Source: Erythrophleum ivorense (lineage: Eukaryota > Streptophyta > Magnoliopsida > Fabales > Fabaceae). From it: 64,000 bases of DNA. The stretch is from assembly GCA_026724425.1 (NCBI GenBank), contig JAIUCV010001099.1:1-64000 (forward strand), in the 5' to 3' direction. The translations under genes were made by a program, and so were the position numbers. Below are positions 1 through 11,894 of the stretch, in pieces (within the stretch, counting starts at the first letter, position 1; the number at the start of each line of letters is the position of its first letter). The notes beneath the pieces were generated by a model, which was given only the letters and a program-made list of their open reading frames with translations, made no database searches and had not been told where the DNA came from.

Positions 1-1917
1 CAACTAGATATATAGCCCCAAAATTTTGGAAATTTTCTCAAATTGTACCCATTCCCCAACAAATTAAAACAATATCATTAATAATCTCATAAAATTCAGC
101 ATTACCACTCAAGCAAATAAATTAAAGAATTAAATAATTAATTAACAAATAATGATAATAAATAATTAAAAAAATAATTAGGTAGCAAATTAACATAACA
201 TAGATAGAGATAATAATAATTAAAACAAGAAAAATAATGAACCAAAAATTATATATCAATGGACATAATTACATTTTAGCAACAATGTTTAGCATTAGAA
301 AATTAGTAGCTACTTTAATAGTTAATCTATTCAAAGGTTAATCATTTAATTAAAATTGTCTTTAAATATACCTCTCTAATAAACTTCTTACTCAAGTTTA
401 GCTAACTAATAGCATAAGGAAGAGAAAATTTTGAAATTAAATCATATGCCAATTAAATAAAAAACTTTCTTGACAACAACATTGAAAACTTTTTGGAGTG
501 GCTTTTACACTTAGTAGAAGTGTACTAAGCGTTGATATGGTTTTATAAATATTAATATACTTAATTTATGTAGATTTAATTAATTAAATTAATTAAGCCT
601 CTTACTCTCACAAGTATACCAATCAAACAAGTAATATAATTTCTTGAATATAAGGTTGAACCTATAGGCAAGTATATTCAATTGGAAAATTTAATTAAAC
701 TATCTATTCCTATGTTAGCATTTCCTAACTAATGTCCTTAAGATAAGCCTAGTCACTAGCAAACATTAGAAAATGGTTGTTTACTAACCGAAAAGCAATT
801 AAACTAATGTGCATATGCAAAGATACTTTGACCTACACCCTAGACATAAAATAAAGCTCATTCTTGACAATGCTATGGTTATGGTTGGCTAATTCCTATT
901 ACCATTGAATTGCTTATGCCCTCGAGACAACCAACTCTACAATATCATAGCTTGCCAATGAAGACTGTGGTCAATAGGAATATTTGCATTAAATTTATGA
1001 ATTATTAGACTAACTAATACAATAGCTCACTTTCACATTGCATCCCATACTAACTGCCTATACCTCAATTTGCTAACACATCCTGTACATCAACTAGTAT
1101 GTGTATAATGTGTAGATTAGTAAGCACTAATGAAAAAATAAAATAAAAAAGAACAAAGGTAGAAGAAGAGTTATGAAGAACATCACTCAATACAAGTGTT
1201 TTAAGTGAATGATCAAGAGAGTAGGGTAAGGTTGCAAAAATGCTTTTCACAAGGGATTTTCAAGCCATTAGGAGCTTCTCCCTCTAGTCCTTCAATATTC
1301 ATACCAATTTAGAGCCCTGAAAACACACTCTAAAATCTTTTCAAACAGTGAACTAGTCCTCTTTTTTGACTAATTAAGTCTCCCTATTATAAACAACCAA
1401 AATTACGGTGAAAAATAAAGCTCTAACATCCATAGGAAATTATGCACCAATGATACAATTGTGGGGACTTCATGCCTACAACCATGGATTGTATTGAATT
1501 TATATGGGTGCATTGATGCATCACTACTACAGTTGTGGTTCTTCATGGCTGCAATCCTATCCTTGTTAGAAACATAATGTGCGTATTTTGGACTTTAGGC
1601 TCTGGAAACTCATGGATTAGGCTCTAAATGATCCAAGCTTCATTTTTACCATTTCCTTTATGTCTATTGGCTTTCAATTTGCCCCAAGAAAGGTCTTTGC
1701 TTGGGGACTTAGGCTCTTAATAAATTATAAACTAAAACAACAATAATTAAGACTTGAAATTAGGAGGGTTTTTCTTTAAACTCACAAATATCCTTTTAAC
1801 ACAACTCTTATTGAATTTAACTTCAAAATTGGTATGAAATGGAAAATATTAACTAAAAATACATTATAAGTCCTTATAAAAAATATGTGAAAAAATAAGT
1901 ATAAAAGGGACTTATCA
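1..1917 (-). repeat. Athila-like LTR, truncated by the window start
   Basis: No coding potential was found. The stretch is very AT-rich and has the look of the Athila LTRs further right in this window: long runs of short A/T words and a motif GGTTGAACCTATAGGCAAG near 650. It ends GGGACTTATCA at 1917, the same kind of TTATCA end as the Athila LTR at 25420-27455. Past the inserted LTR (1927-8049), the sequence TACCCCCTAAATTT resembles the minus-strand polypurine tract that follows an Athila 3' LTR. It is therefore probably the 3' LTR of a minus-strand Athila-type element whose other end lies outside the window. The lineage is inferred from composition and ends, not from protein. Confidence 0.4.
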
Positions 1918-3589
1918 TATGATACCTGTATGTCCTAAAAGTCATAAATTGAGGGATATTATAAAAGGAAGTCCTCGAAATTGAATAATTAGATGCCAAA
2001 TGAAATTAGAGAAAGAATCTAGACACTTGAAAATGAAAATACAAAGCTAAATTAGCTTGGAATCAGAGCCCAAAATGGCTAAGCGGAAAGCCATAAAGGG
2101 CAGTGGTATTTTTATAATTTTGGGCAACTTTAGAAAACTTAAATGAGAGATTTTTAAATAAAAAAATTAAGTCTTTTAGGATTTTTAAAGGCTCTAAAAA
2201 CTATAGAAACCACTAGTAATAGTTCAAACCCCTCCTGTTTTATGTTTTTGGTCATCAGTTGACTAAAATTTTGACCAATTTGTTTGGGAAAGTTTTAAAT
2301 CCAATTTGGGTGAAATCAAAAGCATTTTATGAATTAGAGAACCTAAATTTCATGATGAAAAGATAGTTCTCATAAAAGATTTAAAATGAGCTAAATGGAA
2401 GAAAGTAAGAAGAAGGACTACCTTGTAATTTTTAAAAGTTACATAAATGGACTTTTGAGCTTCTTAAAATTGTTTCTTTTCTACCTTCTTTCTTGACCGA
2501 TTCACTTGCACTCCAAAAATAGATTCAAGAGCTGCTCTAATAGGTGCACAACTGGGGGAAGCAAAGAAGGAAGAAGAAGCTTTGAAAAGGTGAGAAATCA
2601 ACACTTTCTCATGCCTCCTGTCCTTTACTAACTTTGTTCTCCTCCTTCTCGCTCTCTTCTCCATGATTTTATTTATTTATTTGGGGCTGTTCTATGGTTG
2701 GTTCAGTAAGAAGAGGAGAGGCTTTGCAAGAGAGGCTAGAAGCTTTGAAAAACACCTTGGGAAAGTTAGAAAACAAGGTAAGAAACCATTGCTTTTGTTG
2801 CTTCATTTTGTCTTCTTCTTCTTGGGGAGTCTCGGCCAAATCTAGGCCCATGAAGGAGAGGAGTGAATTTTGGCTTTAGCAAGGAAGAAACAAAGGCTTT
2901 AGAGTATAAGAAACAAGAATATGCAATTAGATTTAAAAGAAAAAGCATTAGAATTCAAGTTATGTAATTTAGAGATTTTGTTACACTTAACCATTCTTGA
3001 AGCTTTCTAAGGATAGTCTAACTTATGTAAGAGTATGTATGAGTTTATAAGACATCTAGGAAGCTTCGCAGTGCTAATCTTTAAGAAAAACTAAGACAAC
3101 TCCAAGGAGCCCAAAGTGTGTGTGTGTATCTCGACTTAGAGAAGATGGAGCACCGAAGATTTTTCTTAAATTCTAAGGATAGGAATGGCCTAGATATGAT
3201 TCGTAAACACTAAGAAAACCATTGGTTAGAATTTAGCAGCCATGATTTATGAGATAGACGTTTAGGCTCTATTTTAAGATATAAAGAAGTAACTTGAGTT
3301 TAAACTCTTTGAATTGATTTGGAGATGACTTTAATAAGTTTAATTAGAGTCATATTGACCTAGAGTAAATGGAGAAATTAGAGCCAAGATCATGAATTCT
3401 AGGGGTTGCTTCATTATGCTCTTTTATGGAACAATATTGATGTCATAAAATAAAGTAAGCTTGTATAGAGTTTAATGTGAAGCTTGAATTGGTTCTAATG
3501 ATTAAATTATCTTATTTGATGTATCTAGGCCAAGCAAATCAAGATCCCTTTAGGTGTAGGTGTGTGGCCCAAAAAGGGGAAGGAATAGC

Positions 3590-6300
3590 TGTAACACCAT
3601 AATGACTTAACCCCAACTAATCTCCCTCTTGGCTTGATTCCATATGATTTCCAATGAAAAGGACAAAAACTGTGATATTATACTACTTAAGTTAGGGTTT
3701 AATCAGTCATATTTTGCCCCGTGGTCCCGTGAACCCATCATTCATATTCTCTACTCAAACACCATTTATAAAACTCATACATAGCCTTAAACAACCCATA
3801 AACCACGGATATGAAGCCAAAAACCAAGAAAATGCAATTTCTCAAATGAGCCCAAAAGTCAAATTTTTGGCTCTAACTTTGGAAAATCATAACTAATTCT
3901 AGAAAAATGAGAATCAAGAAAATCATAGCCTCTCTGAAAAGCTTTGGATGTTAAATTTACATAAAAATAATTCCAAACCAAATCTCAGTGTTTGGATCAT
4001 GTTTAACATCAAAAAAGAGACAAAGATATGGCTGTCCCTGGTACTGATGCAGCTTGCTATCATGAACTTCAAAAATCCATAACTAATTCCACAAAAATAT
4101 AATTTGTGCAAACTATACCAATTTGGAAAGATACAGATGTTAAATAGAGAAAAAAAATAAGTCCAGATCAGTTCAGTAGCCCTTGGACCCTCGAAAATGA
4201 ATGGAACAGTAACGAATGTCAGATGGCTTCCCTGATACTACACAGAACTTCAGAATGTTATTTCTCCCTCTACAGACTTCCGATTGAGGTACTTCTAATT
4301 GGTATAGGTCACTATCGATATCTAGTTTATCTTTATAAAAGTTCATGATAATTGGACATCGTTTGGTCCATGAATGATATAGATTCATTTTTGGACCTAT
4401 TTACACAGTACAATGACCAAACCATCAAAATTTTTAAATTTCAAAAATTCGGCCAAATATTTCCTAGATATAAAATATTACCCACTTTAGCTTCCCAAGA
4501 AGCTCTCAACAAGCTCTAGAGGCATGCCAAATTTCATATCAAGAAAAGCTCATTTGTGTCATACTTTGATAGAGCTCACAAATTTGACAGTTTTGGCACC
4601 CAAAATAGTTCAAAGTGGGTCCAAATGGCCTCCCACATATTCTAGCACTTCTTGGGCAAGTTTTAAAACATAAACATAGTAATATATGAATGTCTAAGTG
4701 GTCCAAATCATCATACATTCCAAACTCACTATGCTACGGGCTAAAATGCACTATTGCATACAATCCCACAAAAGAGACAAATCCCATATTTTCATTACTT
4801 TGGCTCTCTACATAATTTATATATCATCATACATACTTTTACATTTACTCAAACATTTACATCTTAAAAATAATAGGTGCATATTCATTTTGGTACCTCT
4901 TTACAACAAACGAACCAAAATAGCTATACAACTCCTTAAGCATGCTCAACTAGGCTCCTTGATTTGCACTTTGATCTCCTTGAGCTCCACCTAACATGTT
5001 AAGATGGGAGAGGGAAGGAGGTGAGATTCATGAAATCTCAATAGCTCATACACTTATTCAAAGAAGCAATCAGGAATATAAACAAGTCAAAAGCATGTAA
5101 AGCATTCACAATTACACCAACATATGATTTTCATGCCATGAATTTCGTATCAATGCCAAGAATAAGCTCTAGGAACTTTTGGTCTAGCCTCCATCCAAGT
5201 TTTTAGGACTTTTGGATTGGCCTCACCCTTAGTTTAGGGGCTTTTGGCACTACCTTACCCGAGTAATTTTCACAACTTAAAATACAAGCATATTGGTACC
5301 AATGCATTAAGGCAATAACATATGGCATGTCTCACATAACAAGCACTTACACAAACATACAATGACTATATACATCCAAGAATGCAACAAGAAAGAGTGA
5401 GAGCTATCTTATAAGCTAACACAAGCCTTCCTTTTCAATTTCTCTTCTCCCTTCTTGGTTTACAATCACAACTAGATGGAGTTACTTCTTTTGAGCCTAA
5501 ACACAATAAAGAGTATAGAATTACTCTTTCATAACTTAACAATTATTTACAAAGCTAGGGGCTCTTCATCAAGGTAAACCCACTAAATATGTAAGAAACT
5601 AGGAATTCTCTCTTTAGAATTTCACTTACTCTCCTTCTTCTCTCAAGCTCTCAAGAAAGGAAAGCAAAGAAGAAGAAGTGAAGATACATAAGTTCTATCC
5701 TTTTCAGAGTGGTTTTCCACTTTCCCTCTTCTGAACTAGGCCCAAAACATAGCTAATTCAACATCCAAAACTATAGTAAGAGAGGGCAAAGAAGAAGAAC
5801 AAAACTCTAATAAGAAAAGCTATAGAGATCTCAAGTTATGCTTACCTTTTTCTTGTTCTCCTTCCTTCTCTAGGTCTCCTCTCTCTCTCCTCAGCCCTTT
5901 TCTCTGGCCGTAGATGAAGCCTAAGTCAGTTAAAAGGAAAAGGAATGAATTGGGACCTTTAAGAAGTCAAATTCCCTTTTTTTCATGCTTTTCTGGACTA
6001 ACCCTTGCTATAGCGAAGCATAACCCTCTCTACGGCGAGCACGTATCAGTCCCAGACCCCTGTTTTCGCTACGATGCGCGCTATAGTGAGCAGCTCCCTA
6101 GTTTTTGTATGGGATGCCTGTACTCGCTATAGCTAGAAATATTTTCGCTATAGCTAGACTCTTTCTCACTATGGCGAACAGGTACGTTCGTTATAGCTAG
6201 GCCATTTCTCATTACAGCTAGCAGACTTAGAAATTTCAGAACTTTAAAAATTTTCAGCTTCTCTTTTTTTTTTTTCTTTTTTTTTTTTCCGGTTGTTACA
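3590..6300 (-). mobile_element. Solo LTR (2,711 bp) with target-site duplication ATAGC
   Basis: It is bounded by TGTAACACC and GGTTGTTACA (TG...CA ends, imperfect inverted termini) and flanked by a perfect 5-bp duplication ATAGC at 3585-3589 and 6301-6305. Removing it rejoins the host LTR into sequence that matches the uninterrupted paralogue near 10030-10110. Internal repeats of the AAAAGTCC/GTGAGG type read in the opposite direction to the host LTR, so the insertion is antisense to it. Its layout is like the 11895-15329 LTR. There is no internal coding region, so it arose by LTR-LTR recombination. Confidence 0.85.
6000..6240. repeat. Cluster of TCGCTATAGCGA-like dyads in a solo LTR
   Basis: About eight imperfect palindromes of the form (T)TCGCTATAGCGA or TCGCTATAGCTA occur in some 240 bp, for example near 6010, 6065, 6080, 6120, 6145, 6165 and 6190. 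It is a GC-richer island in an AT-rich LTR. The same design recurs at 31650-32100 and 59035-59230. Confidence 0.7.
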
Positions 6301-8049
6301 ATAGCCAAGGAAGAAAGTATGTGATTCTTGGCACAAGGGTAGCTCTTTAACCTTTTTTACATGCATTTTTTGGATGTTTGATTATCTTTGAATGCTTGTG
6401 TGTATATTTGATCCACGAGATATGCCTATAGCTTTTATTTAAGTGTTTTGTATCATTATGCTTCTTGAATGAAGTTTTGAATGCAAAATGGCTTAAATGG
6501 ATGTGGTTGTGCCAAAAGTTCCTAAGAATGGGTGAGACAAGGCCAAAAGTTTCAAGAAAGAGTGAGGCTAAGTCAAAAGTCCTTAAAAGTGGGTGAGGTA
6601 GATCAAAAGTCCCAAAGAAATTGGGTGAGGCTAGACTAATATCCTTTGCGAGCCTATATTTGACTTGTATGAACTTATGTGACATGAAATTATGCTTATG
6701 CATGGTTATTTAAAGCCTTCTTGGCATGCTTGCATTCTTTGACATGAAATGTGCCATTTTATGTATGCTTGAAAGGATAAAAGGGCTATTGGAATTATTT
6801 GAATCTCGCTCTTCTCTATATTATGTCTAAAAATGTCTAAGTGAGCTAAATGGAGCAAGAAATGGAGGCTAAATATCTTGAAGAATAAGACTTTAATAAT
6901 AGAATAGAAAATTAGGCATTTTGATGTCAAAGTTTGTAACCATATGATGTATATGTGGTGAAACACTTGAGCATGTTTAAATATATGTAACTATGATGTA
7001 TATTTCAATTTTAAAGTCAATGAATGAGTATGTGAGAATTTAACATTATGAAGCCCTTGATGCATGTACGTATACAGTCATGTAAGAAAGTGATTTTGAG
7101 ATGTATGATAATTTGGACCATTTGGGAAGCTTATATAGGCTGCATTTATGCTATAGGATGCACTCAAATGGTCATGCCTTGGTTAGAAGACCATTTGACA
7201 CCATTTGACCACATTATGGTTGCCAAAAATTGACTATATTTTTTTTACCTAAAACACAAACTAATCAAATGGACGATTTTGTGTATGAAGTTTGGCATGA
7301 TTATAGGTCTTATCTAGAGCTTTTCATAGAGCTAAAGAGCACCTTAATTAGAGCTCTAGAGAATTTATTATAAATTTTTAAAGTTGGCCAAATTATGCAG
7401 AATTATCCCAGTCACTATTTATATGGTCAGTTTGCATTTTTATGTTATTCATAAGACAAATGAAGTCCAAGCTCATGAAATTTTACATGTATAAAACTAA
7501 CATCTTGAGCTTTCTATAGCCATAGAGAACATCCCATTTGGAGCTCTGTTGAGAGAGATATGAATTTTTGAAATTTAAGTTTAGTTGTAAGATGCATTAG
7601 TGACCTGATTTAATATTTCATTGAATTTTGTAGGGCAAATATAGTTGTTTTGATCTAAAATTTTTATGGTAGTTAGAGAACATCTTAAGCTTTCAAAACT
7701 ATTATAATTTGCATGATTTTGATTTTTTTTAGAATTAGTTGTGAATTTTTGAATTTCGCATCAGATTAGGGACACCAAGAAAAAAAATTACAACTTTGAA
7801 ATCATATTGCTTGTCTTAAATCTGAAATGCAAGCTTGGAATTGTGATGTTTTTAGTCCATTAAATGTGTTATGGATGGAAGAAAATGTTGGTAAGGCCAA
7901 ATGGTCCATATGATTAAAATTGAATTGTTTTAAGCTTATAATGATGGTAAATTCTGTTGCTAAAAGTGTGAAATTAATGAAATTGGATATAAATGCATAT
8001 TTTTAGCTAGTCCTTAGTATAAAATGGATGCTAGCTATGTATGGTGTGA

Positions 8050-8402
8050 CATATCATACCCCCTAAATTTAACCTTTTACTTGTCCCCAAGTAAAATGCG
8101 TTATTTAAAATGAAAACCTACCTAAAAAATGCATCTTTATTCTTATAATGTCAAATATTTACCTTCACCAATTGCATTAAGATAAACATGAGCAACAAAG
8201 AAGAAAAGTAGTATACACAAGTTTCAAAACTCAATAGCTAATGAAAAATTTTCCAATAGTTAAAACATATGTGTGAATGCAAAACCTCTTGATCTATAAG
8301 ACTTTTAAGCTTGTAACATGGCCAAAGGTTCTGACTATTAAAAAAAATATATAGGAAAATAAGCAAAATTCAAGAGAATATAGTGAGAGCACAAATGTAA
8401 AA
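8050..8402 (-). other. Internal 3' non-coding piece of the Athila-like host
   Basis: TATCATACCCCCTAAATTT followed by ACTTGTCCCCAAG resembles a polypurine tract read on the minus strand, and the A-rich sequence after it is like the 3' internal region at 27456-28543. No ORF of note was found. Confidence 0.35.
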
Positions 8403-11079
8403 TGTAATAAAGGATTTTCAGAAAATTGAACTAAACCTAATAAAATAAGATAAATCACCCTAAAGCAATGCAAATTGAGATTAGAATGAGAATTCGAACA
8501 TCCCCAAATGTGGTTTAAAGTCTCAGAATAATTCGAAATTGGAGCCCAAAACGATTGAGTGAATTTAAAGAATAATGCAGTGGCATAATTGTAATTTCGA
8601 GAAATTTTTTTGAAACTCAAATGAGGGAGCTTTAAATGGAAAAATTGGAGTTTCTGAGATTCTTAGAGGCCCTAAAAATCATAGGAACCCATAGAATGGT
8701 TAAAACCTAGGTACCCCTAAAATGGTTTAAAACATCTTCGGTATGTAATTTTTGGTCATCGGTTGACCAAAACTTTGATTGAATGGTTTGGTAAGGTTTT
8801 AAATCCAATTTGGATGGAATAAAGACATTTTATGAATTAGAAGGCCTAAATTTCATGATGGAAAAGATGATTCTCAAAAAAGAGTTAAAATGAGCTCAAA
8901 TACGAGAAAACCAAGATAAGAGACTAAATTGGAAATTTGAAAAATGTCATAATTAAGCCCCCACCTCCTTAGATCATGTCCCACTTCTCTCCATTCTCTT
9001 AACAACTTCCATCTAATCTAAAACAAAACCTAAGGTAATTCTAAGTGACGCACCAATGGAGGAGTAAGGGAGGAAGAAACCAAGGCCTTGAAAGTGTAAG
9101 ATGTTATTACTTTTTCATGCTTCTCCCTTCACTAAACTTCTTTCTCCTCTTTCTCATCTCTCTTCTCATGGTTTTGGTGACTTAAATGGTGCTATTTTGT
9201 CAGCTAGTTCAGTAAAGGGAAGGAGAATTTGGAGGAAATCTTGGAAGCTTAAAAAAGCTATCTTAATAAGCTTTGAAAAAAAACCATAGCTCAACTTGCT
9301 TCTTCTTGGCTTCCTCTTGCTTGTTTATTTGACCAAACCTAAGGACATATGTAAAGAGTTTGATTTTGATCCAGACTTATAGGAAATGGGTTTTTGAAGC
9401 ATGAAGAACCATATGGAATAATTAGAACTAAAAAAGAACATATAGATAATAAGTTATGGAAATTAAGGTTTTGATTGCACCTAAGGATTTATGAAGCTTT
9501 CTAGTAATGATTTAATTTGTGTAAGAGTATGTTTGAGTTTATAAGAGACTTAGGAAGCTTCACAAGTGACAAATTCCTTAGAAAAACTAACAAAATTCTA
9601 TAAGCTCCTAAATTAGTACATGTCTTGGCCAAGAAGGGAACCATACAATTGGGGAGAGTTTTCTTTAATTTCAAGGATAAAAATGATCTAGAAATGAATA
9701 ATAAACACCAATGGAACCATTGGTTTGAATTTAGAAATCATATTTTGAAAGTTGAAAGTTTAGAAGAAGCAACTTCGTGTTTCGCCTCTTTGAAATGAGT
9801 TTGTGATGACCCTAACGAGTTTAAATGGAGTCATGTGACTTGGATTGAGTAAGAAATTTAAGCCAAGATAATGAATTATATAAGTCTGCTTCAGTATACC
9901 CTTGTATGGAACCATATGCATGCCATAAGCTAGAACTAACTTATGAAGAGTTTACATAAGCCTAGAGATGGTTCCAATGATGTATTTGTACCTTGTTTGA
10001 TATGTCTAGGCCAAGCAAAACAAGCTTCCTCCAAGTGTGTGTGTGAGGCCGTACCAAGAAGCTAGAAAACCAAAAGAGAAATTGTGCTTATTGACTCAAG
10101 GTAGCTCTTCATTCATTTTTGTATGGATTTCTTGGTTGCTTGATTGTTATTCATTGCTTATATGTATGTTTGAATTATAAAACATGCTTATAGATATTGG
10201 TTTGATGCATTTGGTACTATTATGCTTCTTGATTTGCATTTTGAATGTAAGATGGCTCTTGGTAGATGAGGTTGTACTAAAAGTCCTTTGAATTACTTGA
10301 GGTAAAGCCAAAAGTCCCTAAGTAAGGATGAGACAAAGCCAAAAGTCTCATCGAGATGAGTGAGGCTAAGTCAAAAGTCCTTGAAATAGGTGAGGCTAAT
10401 CCAAAAGTCCTTAAAATAGGTGAGGCTAATCCAAAAGTCCCATATAATTGGATGAGGCTAGACCAAAGTCAGTTTGAGTTTGATGTATTTGAGGAATGAA
10501 ATAAATTCTAATACTTATGAAATTTTATAGGCATATATTTGGTATCATAAGTTTTTCATAGTCACCGAGATCACTCAATTTGGAGCTCTGTATTGTGAGA
10601 TATAAATTTTTAAAATTTCAGATCTGCACTAGTAGGAGATTCAGACCTAGCTACTATTGCATTAGAATTTTGTAGGCCCAAATGATATTGCGTGTCTAAA
10701 AATTTTATAGTAGCTAAATGATGTCCTGAGCTTTCTATAGAGTCCTAGTTTGTGTGATTTGAATTTTCTAACTCAATTTATGAACTTTTAAAGATTGTGA
10801 TAAAATATGGAATTGCATGGAAGCTTATGAATTTGGCTAGGCTCGATATGTATGCTCCAAACTCAAATTCTATGCTTCATTTTGTGATGTTTCTATATAA
10901 ACAAGTGTATCAAGGATAAAAATAAGTTTGGTAAGTTGAAATGGTTCAATTAGTAAGAAATGAATTATTTTGACACTTGATATCGGTAAATTCTACTACT
11001 AAAAGTGTTGAAATCGATGAAAAGGATAATTTAGGCACTTTATGATGTAAATTAAGTACTATCTTCATATGGTATTACA
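8403..11079 (+). mobile_element. Solo LTR (2,677 bp) with target-site duplication TAAAA
   Basis: It starts TGTAATAAAGG, ends GGTATTACA, and is flanked by a perfect TAAAA duplication at 8398-8402 and 11080-11084. It matches the LTR at 1927-8049 block by block but is shorter: a stretch of about 0.7 kb equivalent to roughly 6760-7440 is missing. It is the same family as the 3' LTR at 11895-15329, in the opposite orientation. No internal coding region is present. Confidence 0.85.
10279..10470 (+). repeat. 31-bp minisatellite in a solo LTR
   Basis: Seven units of 30-32 bp carry the core CCAAAAGTCC...GTGAGGCTAA; cores start at 10279, 10310, 10341, 10373, 10403, 10433 and about 10463. Shorter versions lie at 6510-6640, and in reverse orientation at 5165-5250 and 13290-13490. 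It is thus a family trait of these LTRs. Confidence 0.85.
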
Positions 11080-11894
11080 TAAAAGATGACTTTCCCCTCT
11101 TTTTTTCTTTTCCTCTCTCTTTTCCATCATCCTCATAATTTTTGTAACATCTATGAGTTTCATAACTAATTAATTATAGCTAATATAAATATTAGAAATT
11201 GTTTGGTATGAATTCTTAGTAGAATATTAAGAATCTAAAAGACTATGATATTTGGGACATCACATGAATTTATTGGAACCATTAGGAATTTTTTAGAAAT
11301 TTATATGAATTATTAGGAATTAATTAAGATTAATTTCAAATGATCAAATAATAAATAATTACAAAATAAATACTTAGAGAGTGAACTTTAAGGAATTCAT
11401 TGGACCTTTGAGGCTTAAAGGATATAAGAAAAACATTTGGAAAATAAAAATATTTAAGTAAAAATTAGGCTCAAAATATCAATAGTGATAGTTTAAGGTT
11501 CAAAGTACAATTTTAACTAAAGACTAAAATTCAAATTTTCCGAGGTCAAAATAGAAAGTGTCATACCATTATAGATTATACAAAAATCTCATACTATGTT
11601 ACCCATTTAATAACAATTAGTCATATTTACACTTTCTACAACTAAATTTATCGATATTAAAAGCATTAAATAATCCAATTGTACACAATTAAAGATCTTC
11701 ATCATTTTATTTTCCAAATTTATGCTAAATAAGTTTTTATGCTTAGAACATCACAAAAAAAGGTTGAAATTTGTAGGTTTGATCATATGCACAATTTCAC
11801 CACTTTAACATATAATAGGGGCCATACACAGAAAAATCATAACTTGAGTTACGACTCTCCGATTCGCCCAAACTTAGTGGCCACAAAAAGCATA
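11080..11894. other. LTR-derived filler, no gene
   Basis: AT-rich sequence with no gene. A TGTAACATC at 11144 could be an LTR start. The block 11830-11890 (CATAACTTGAGTTACGACTC, then GTGGCCACAAAAA) resembles 29001-29055, so it looks like a fragment of a related LTR into which the Tekay-type element inserted. Confidence 0.35.

Larger units (their letters stand above)
1927..8049 (+). mobile_element. Long LTR of the Tekay-type family, interrupted by a solo LTR
   Basis: The sequence starting TGTATGTCC and ending GGTGTGACA is the plus-strand counterpart of the 3' LTR at 11895-15329 (TGTAATGTCC...GGTATTA on the minus strand). The same blocks appear in the same order, and about 2010-3590 plus 6306-8049 also matches 8450-11079. 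Without the 2.7-kb insertion at 3590-6300 it is about 3.4 kb, close to the 3,435-bp LTR of the Tekay-type element. No internal region adjoins it, so it is probably solo. The flanks share TATSATACC but I could not fix a clean 5-bp target-site duplication. Confidence 0.6.

Noticed and set aside
10279..10470. Regular short repeats that could suggest a CRISPR array
   Set aside because: Units are contiguous with no unique spacers, in a plant LTR; it is a minisatellite.
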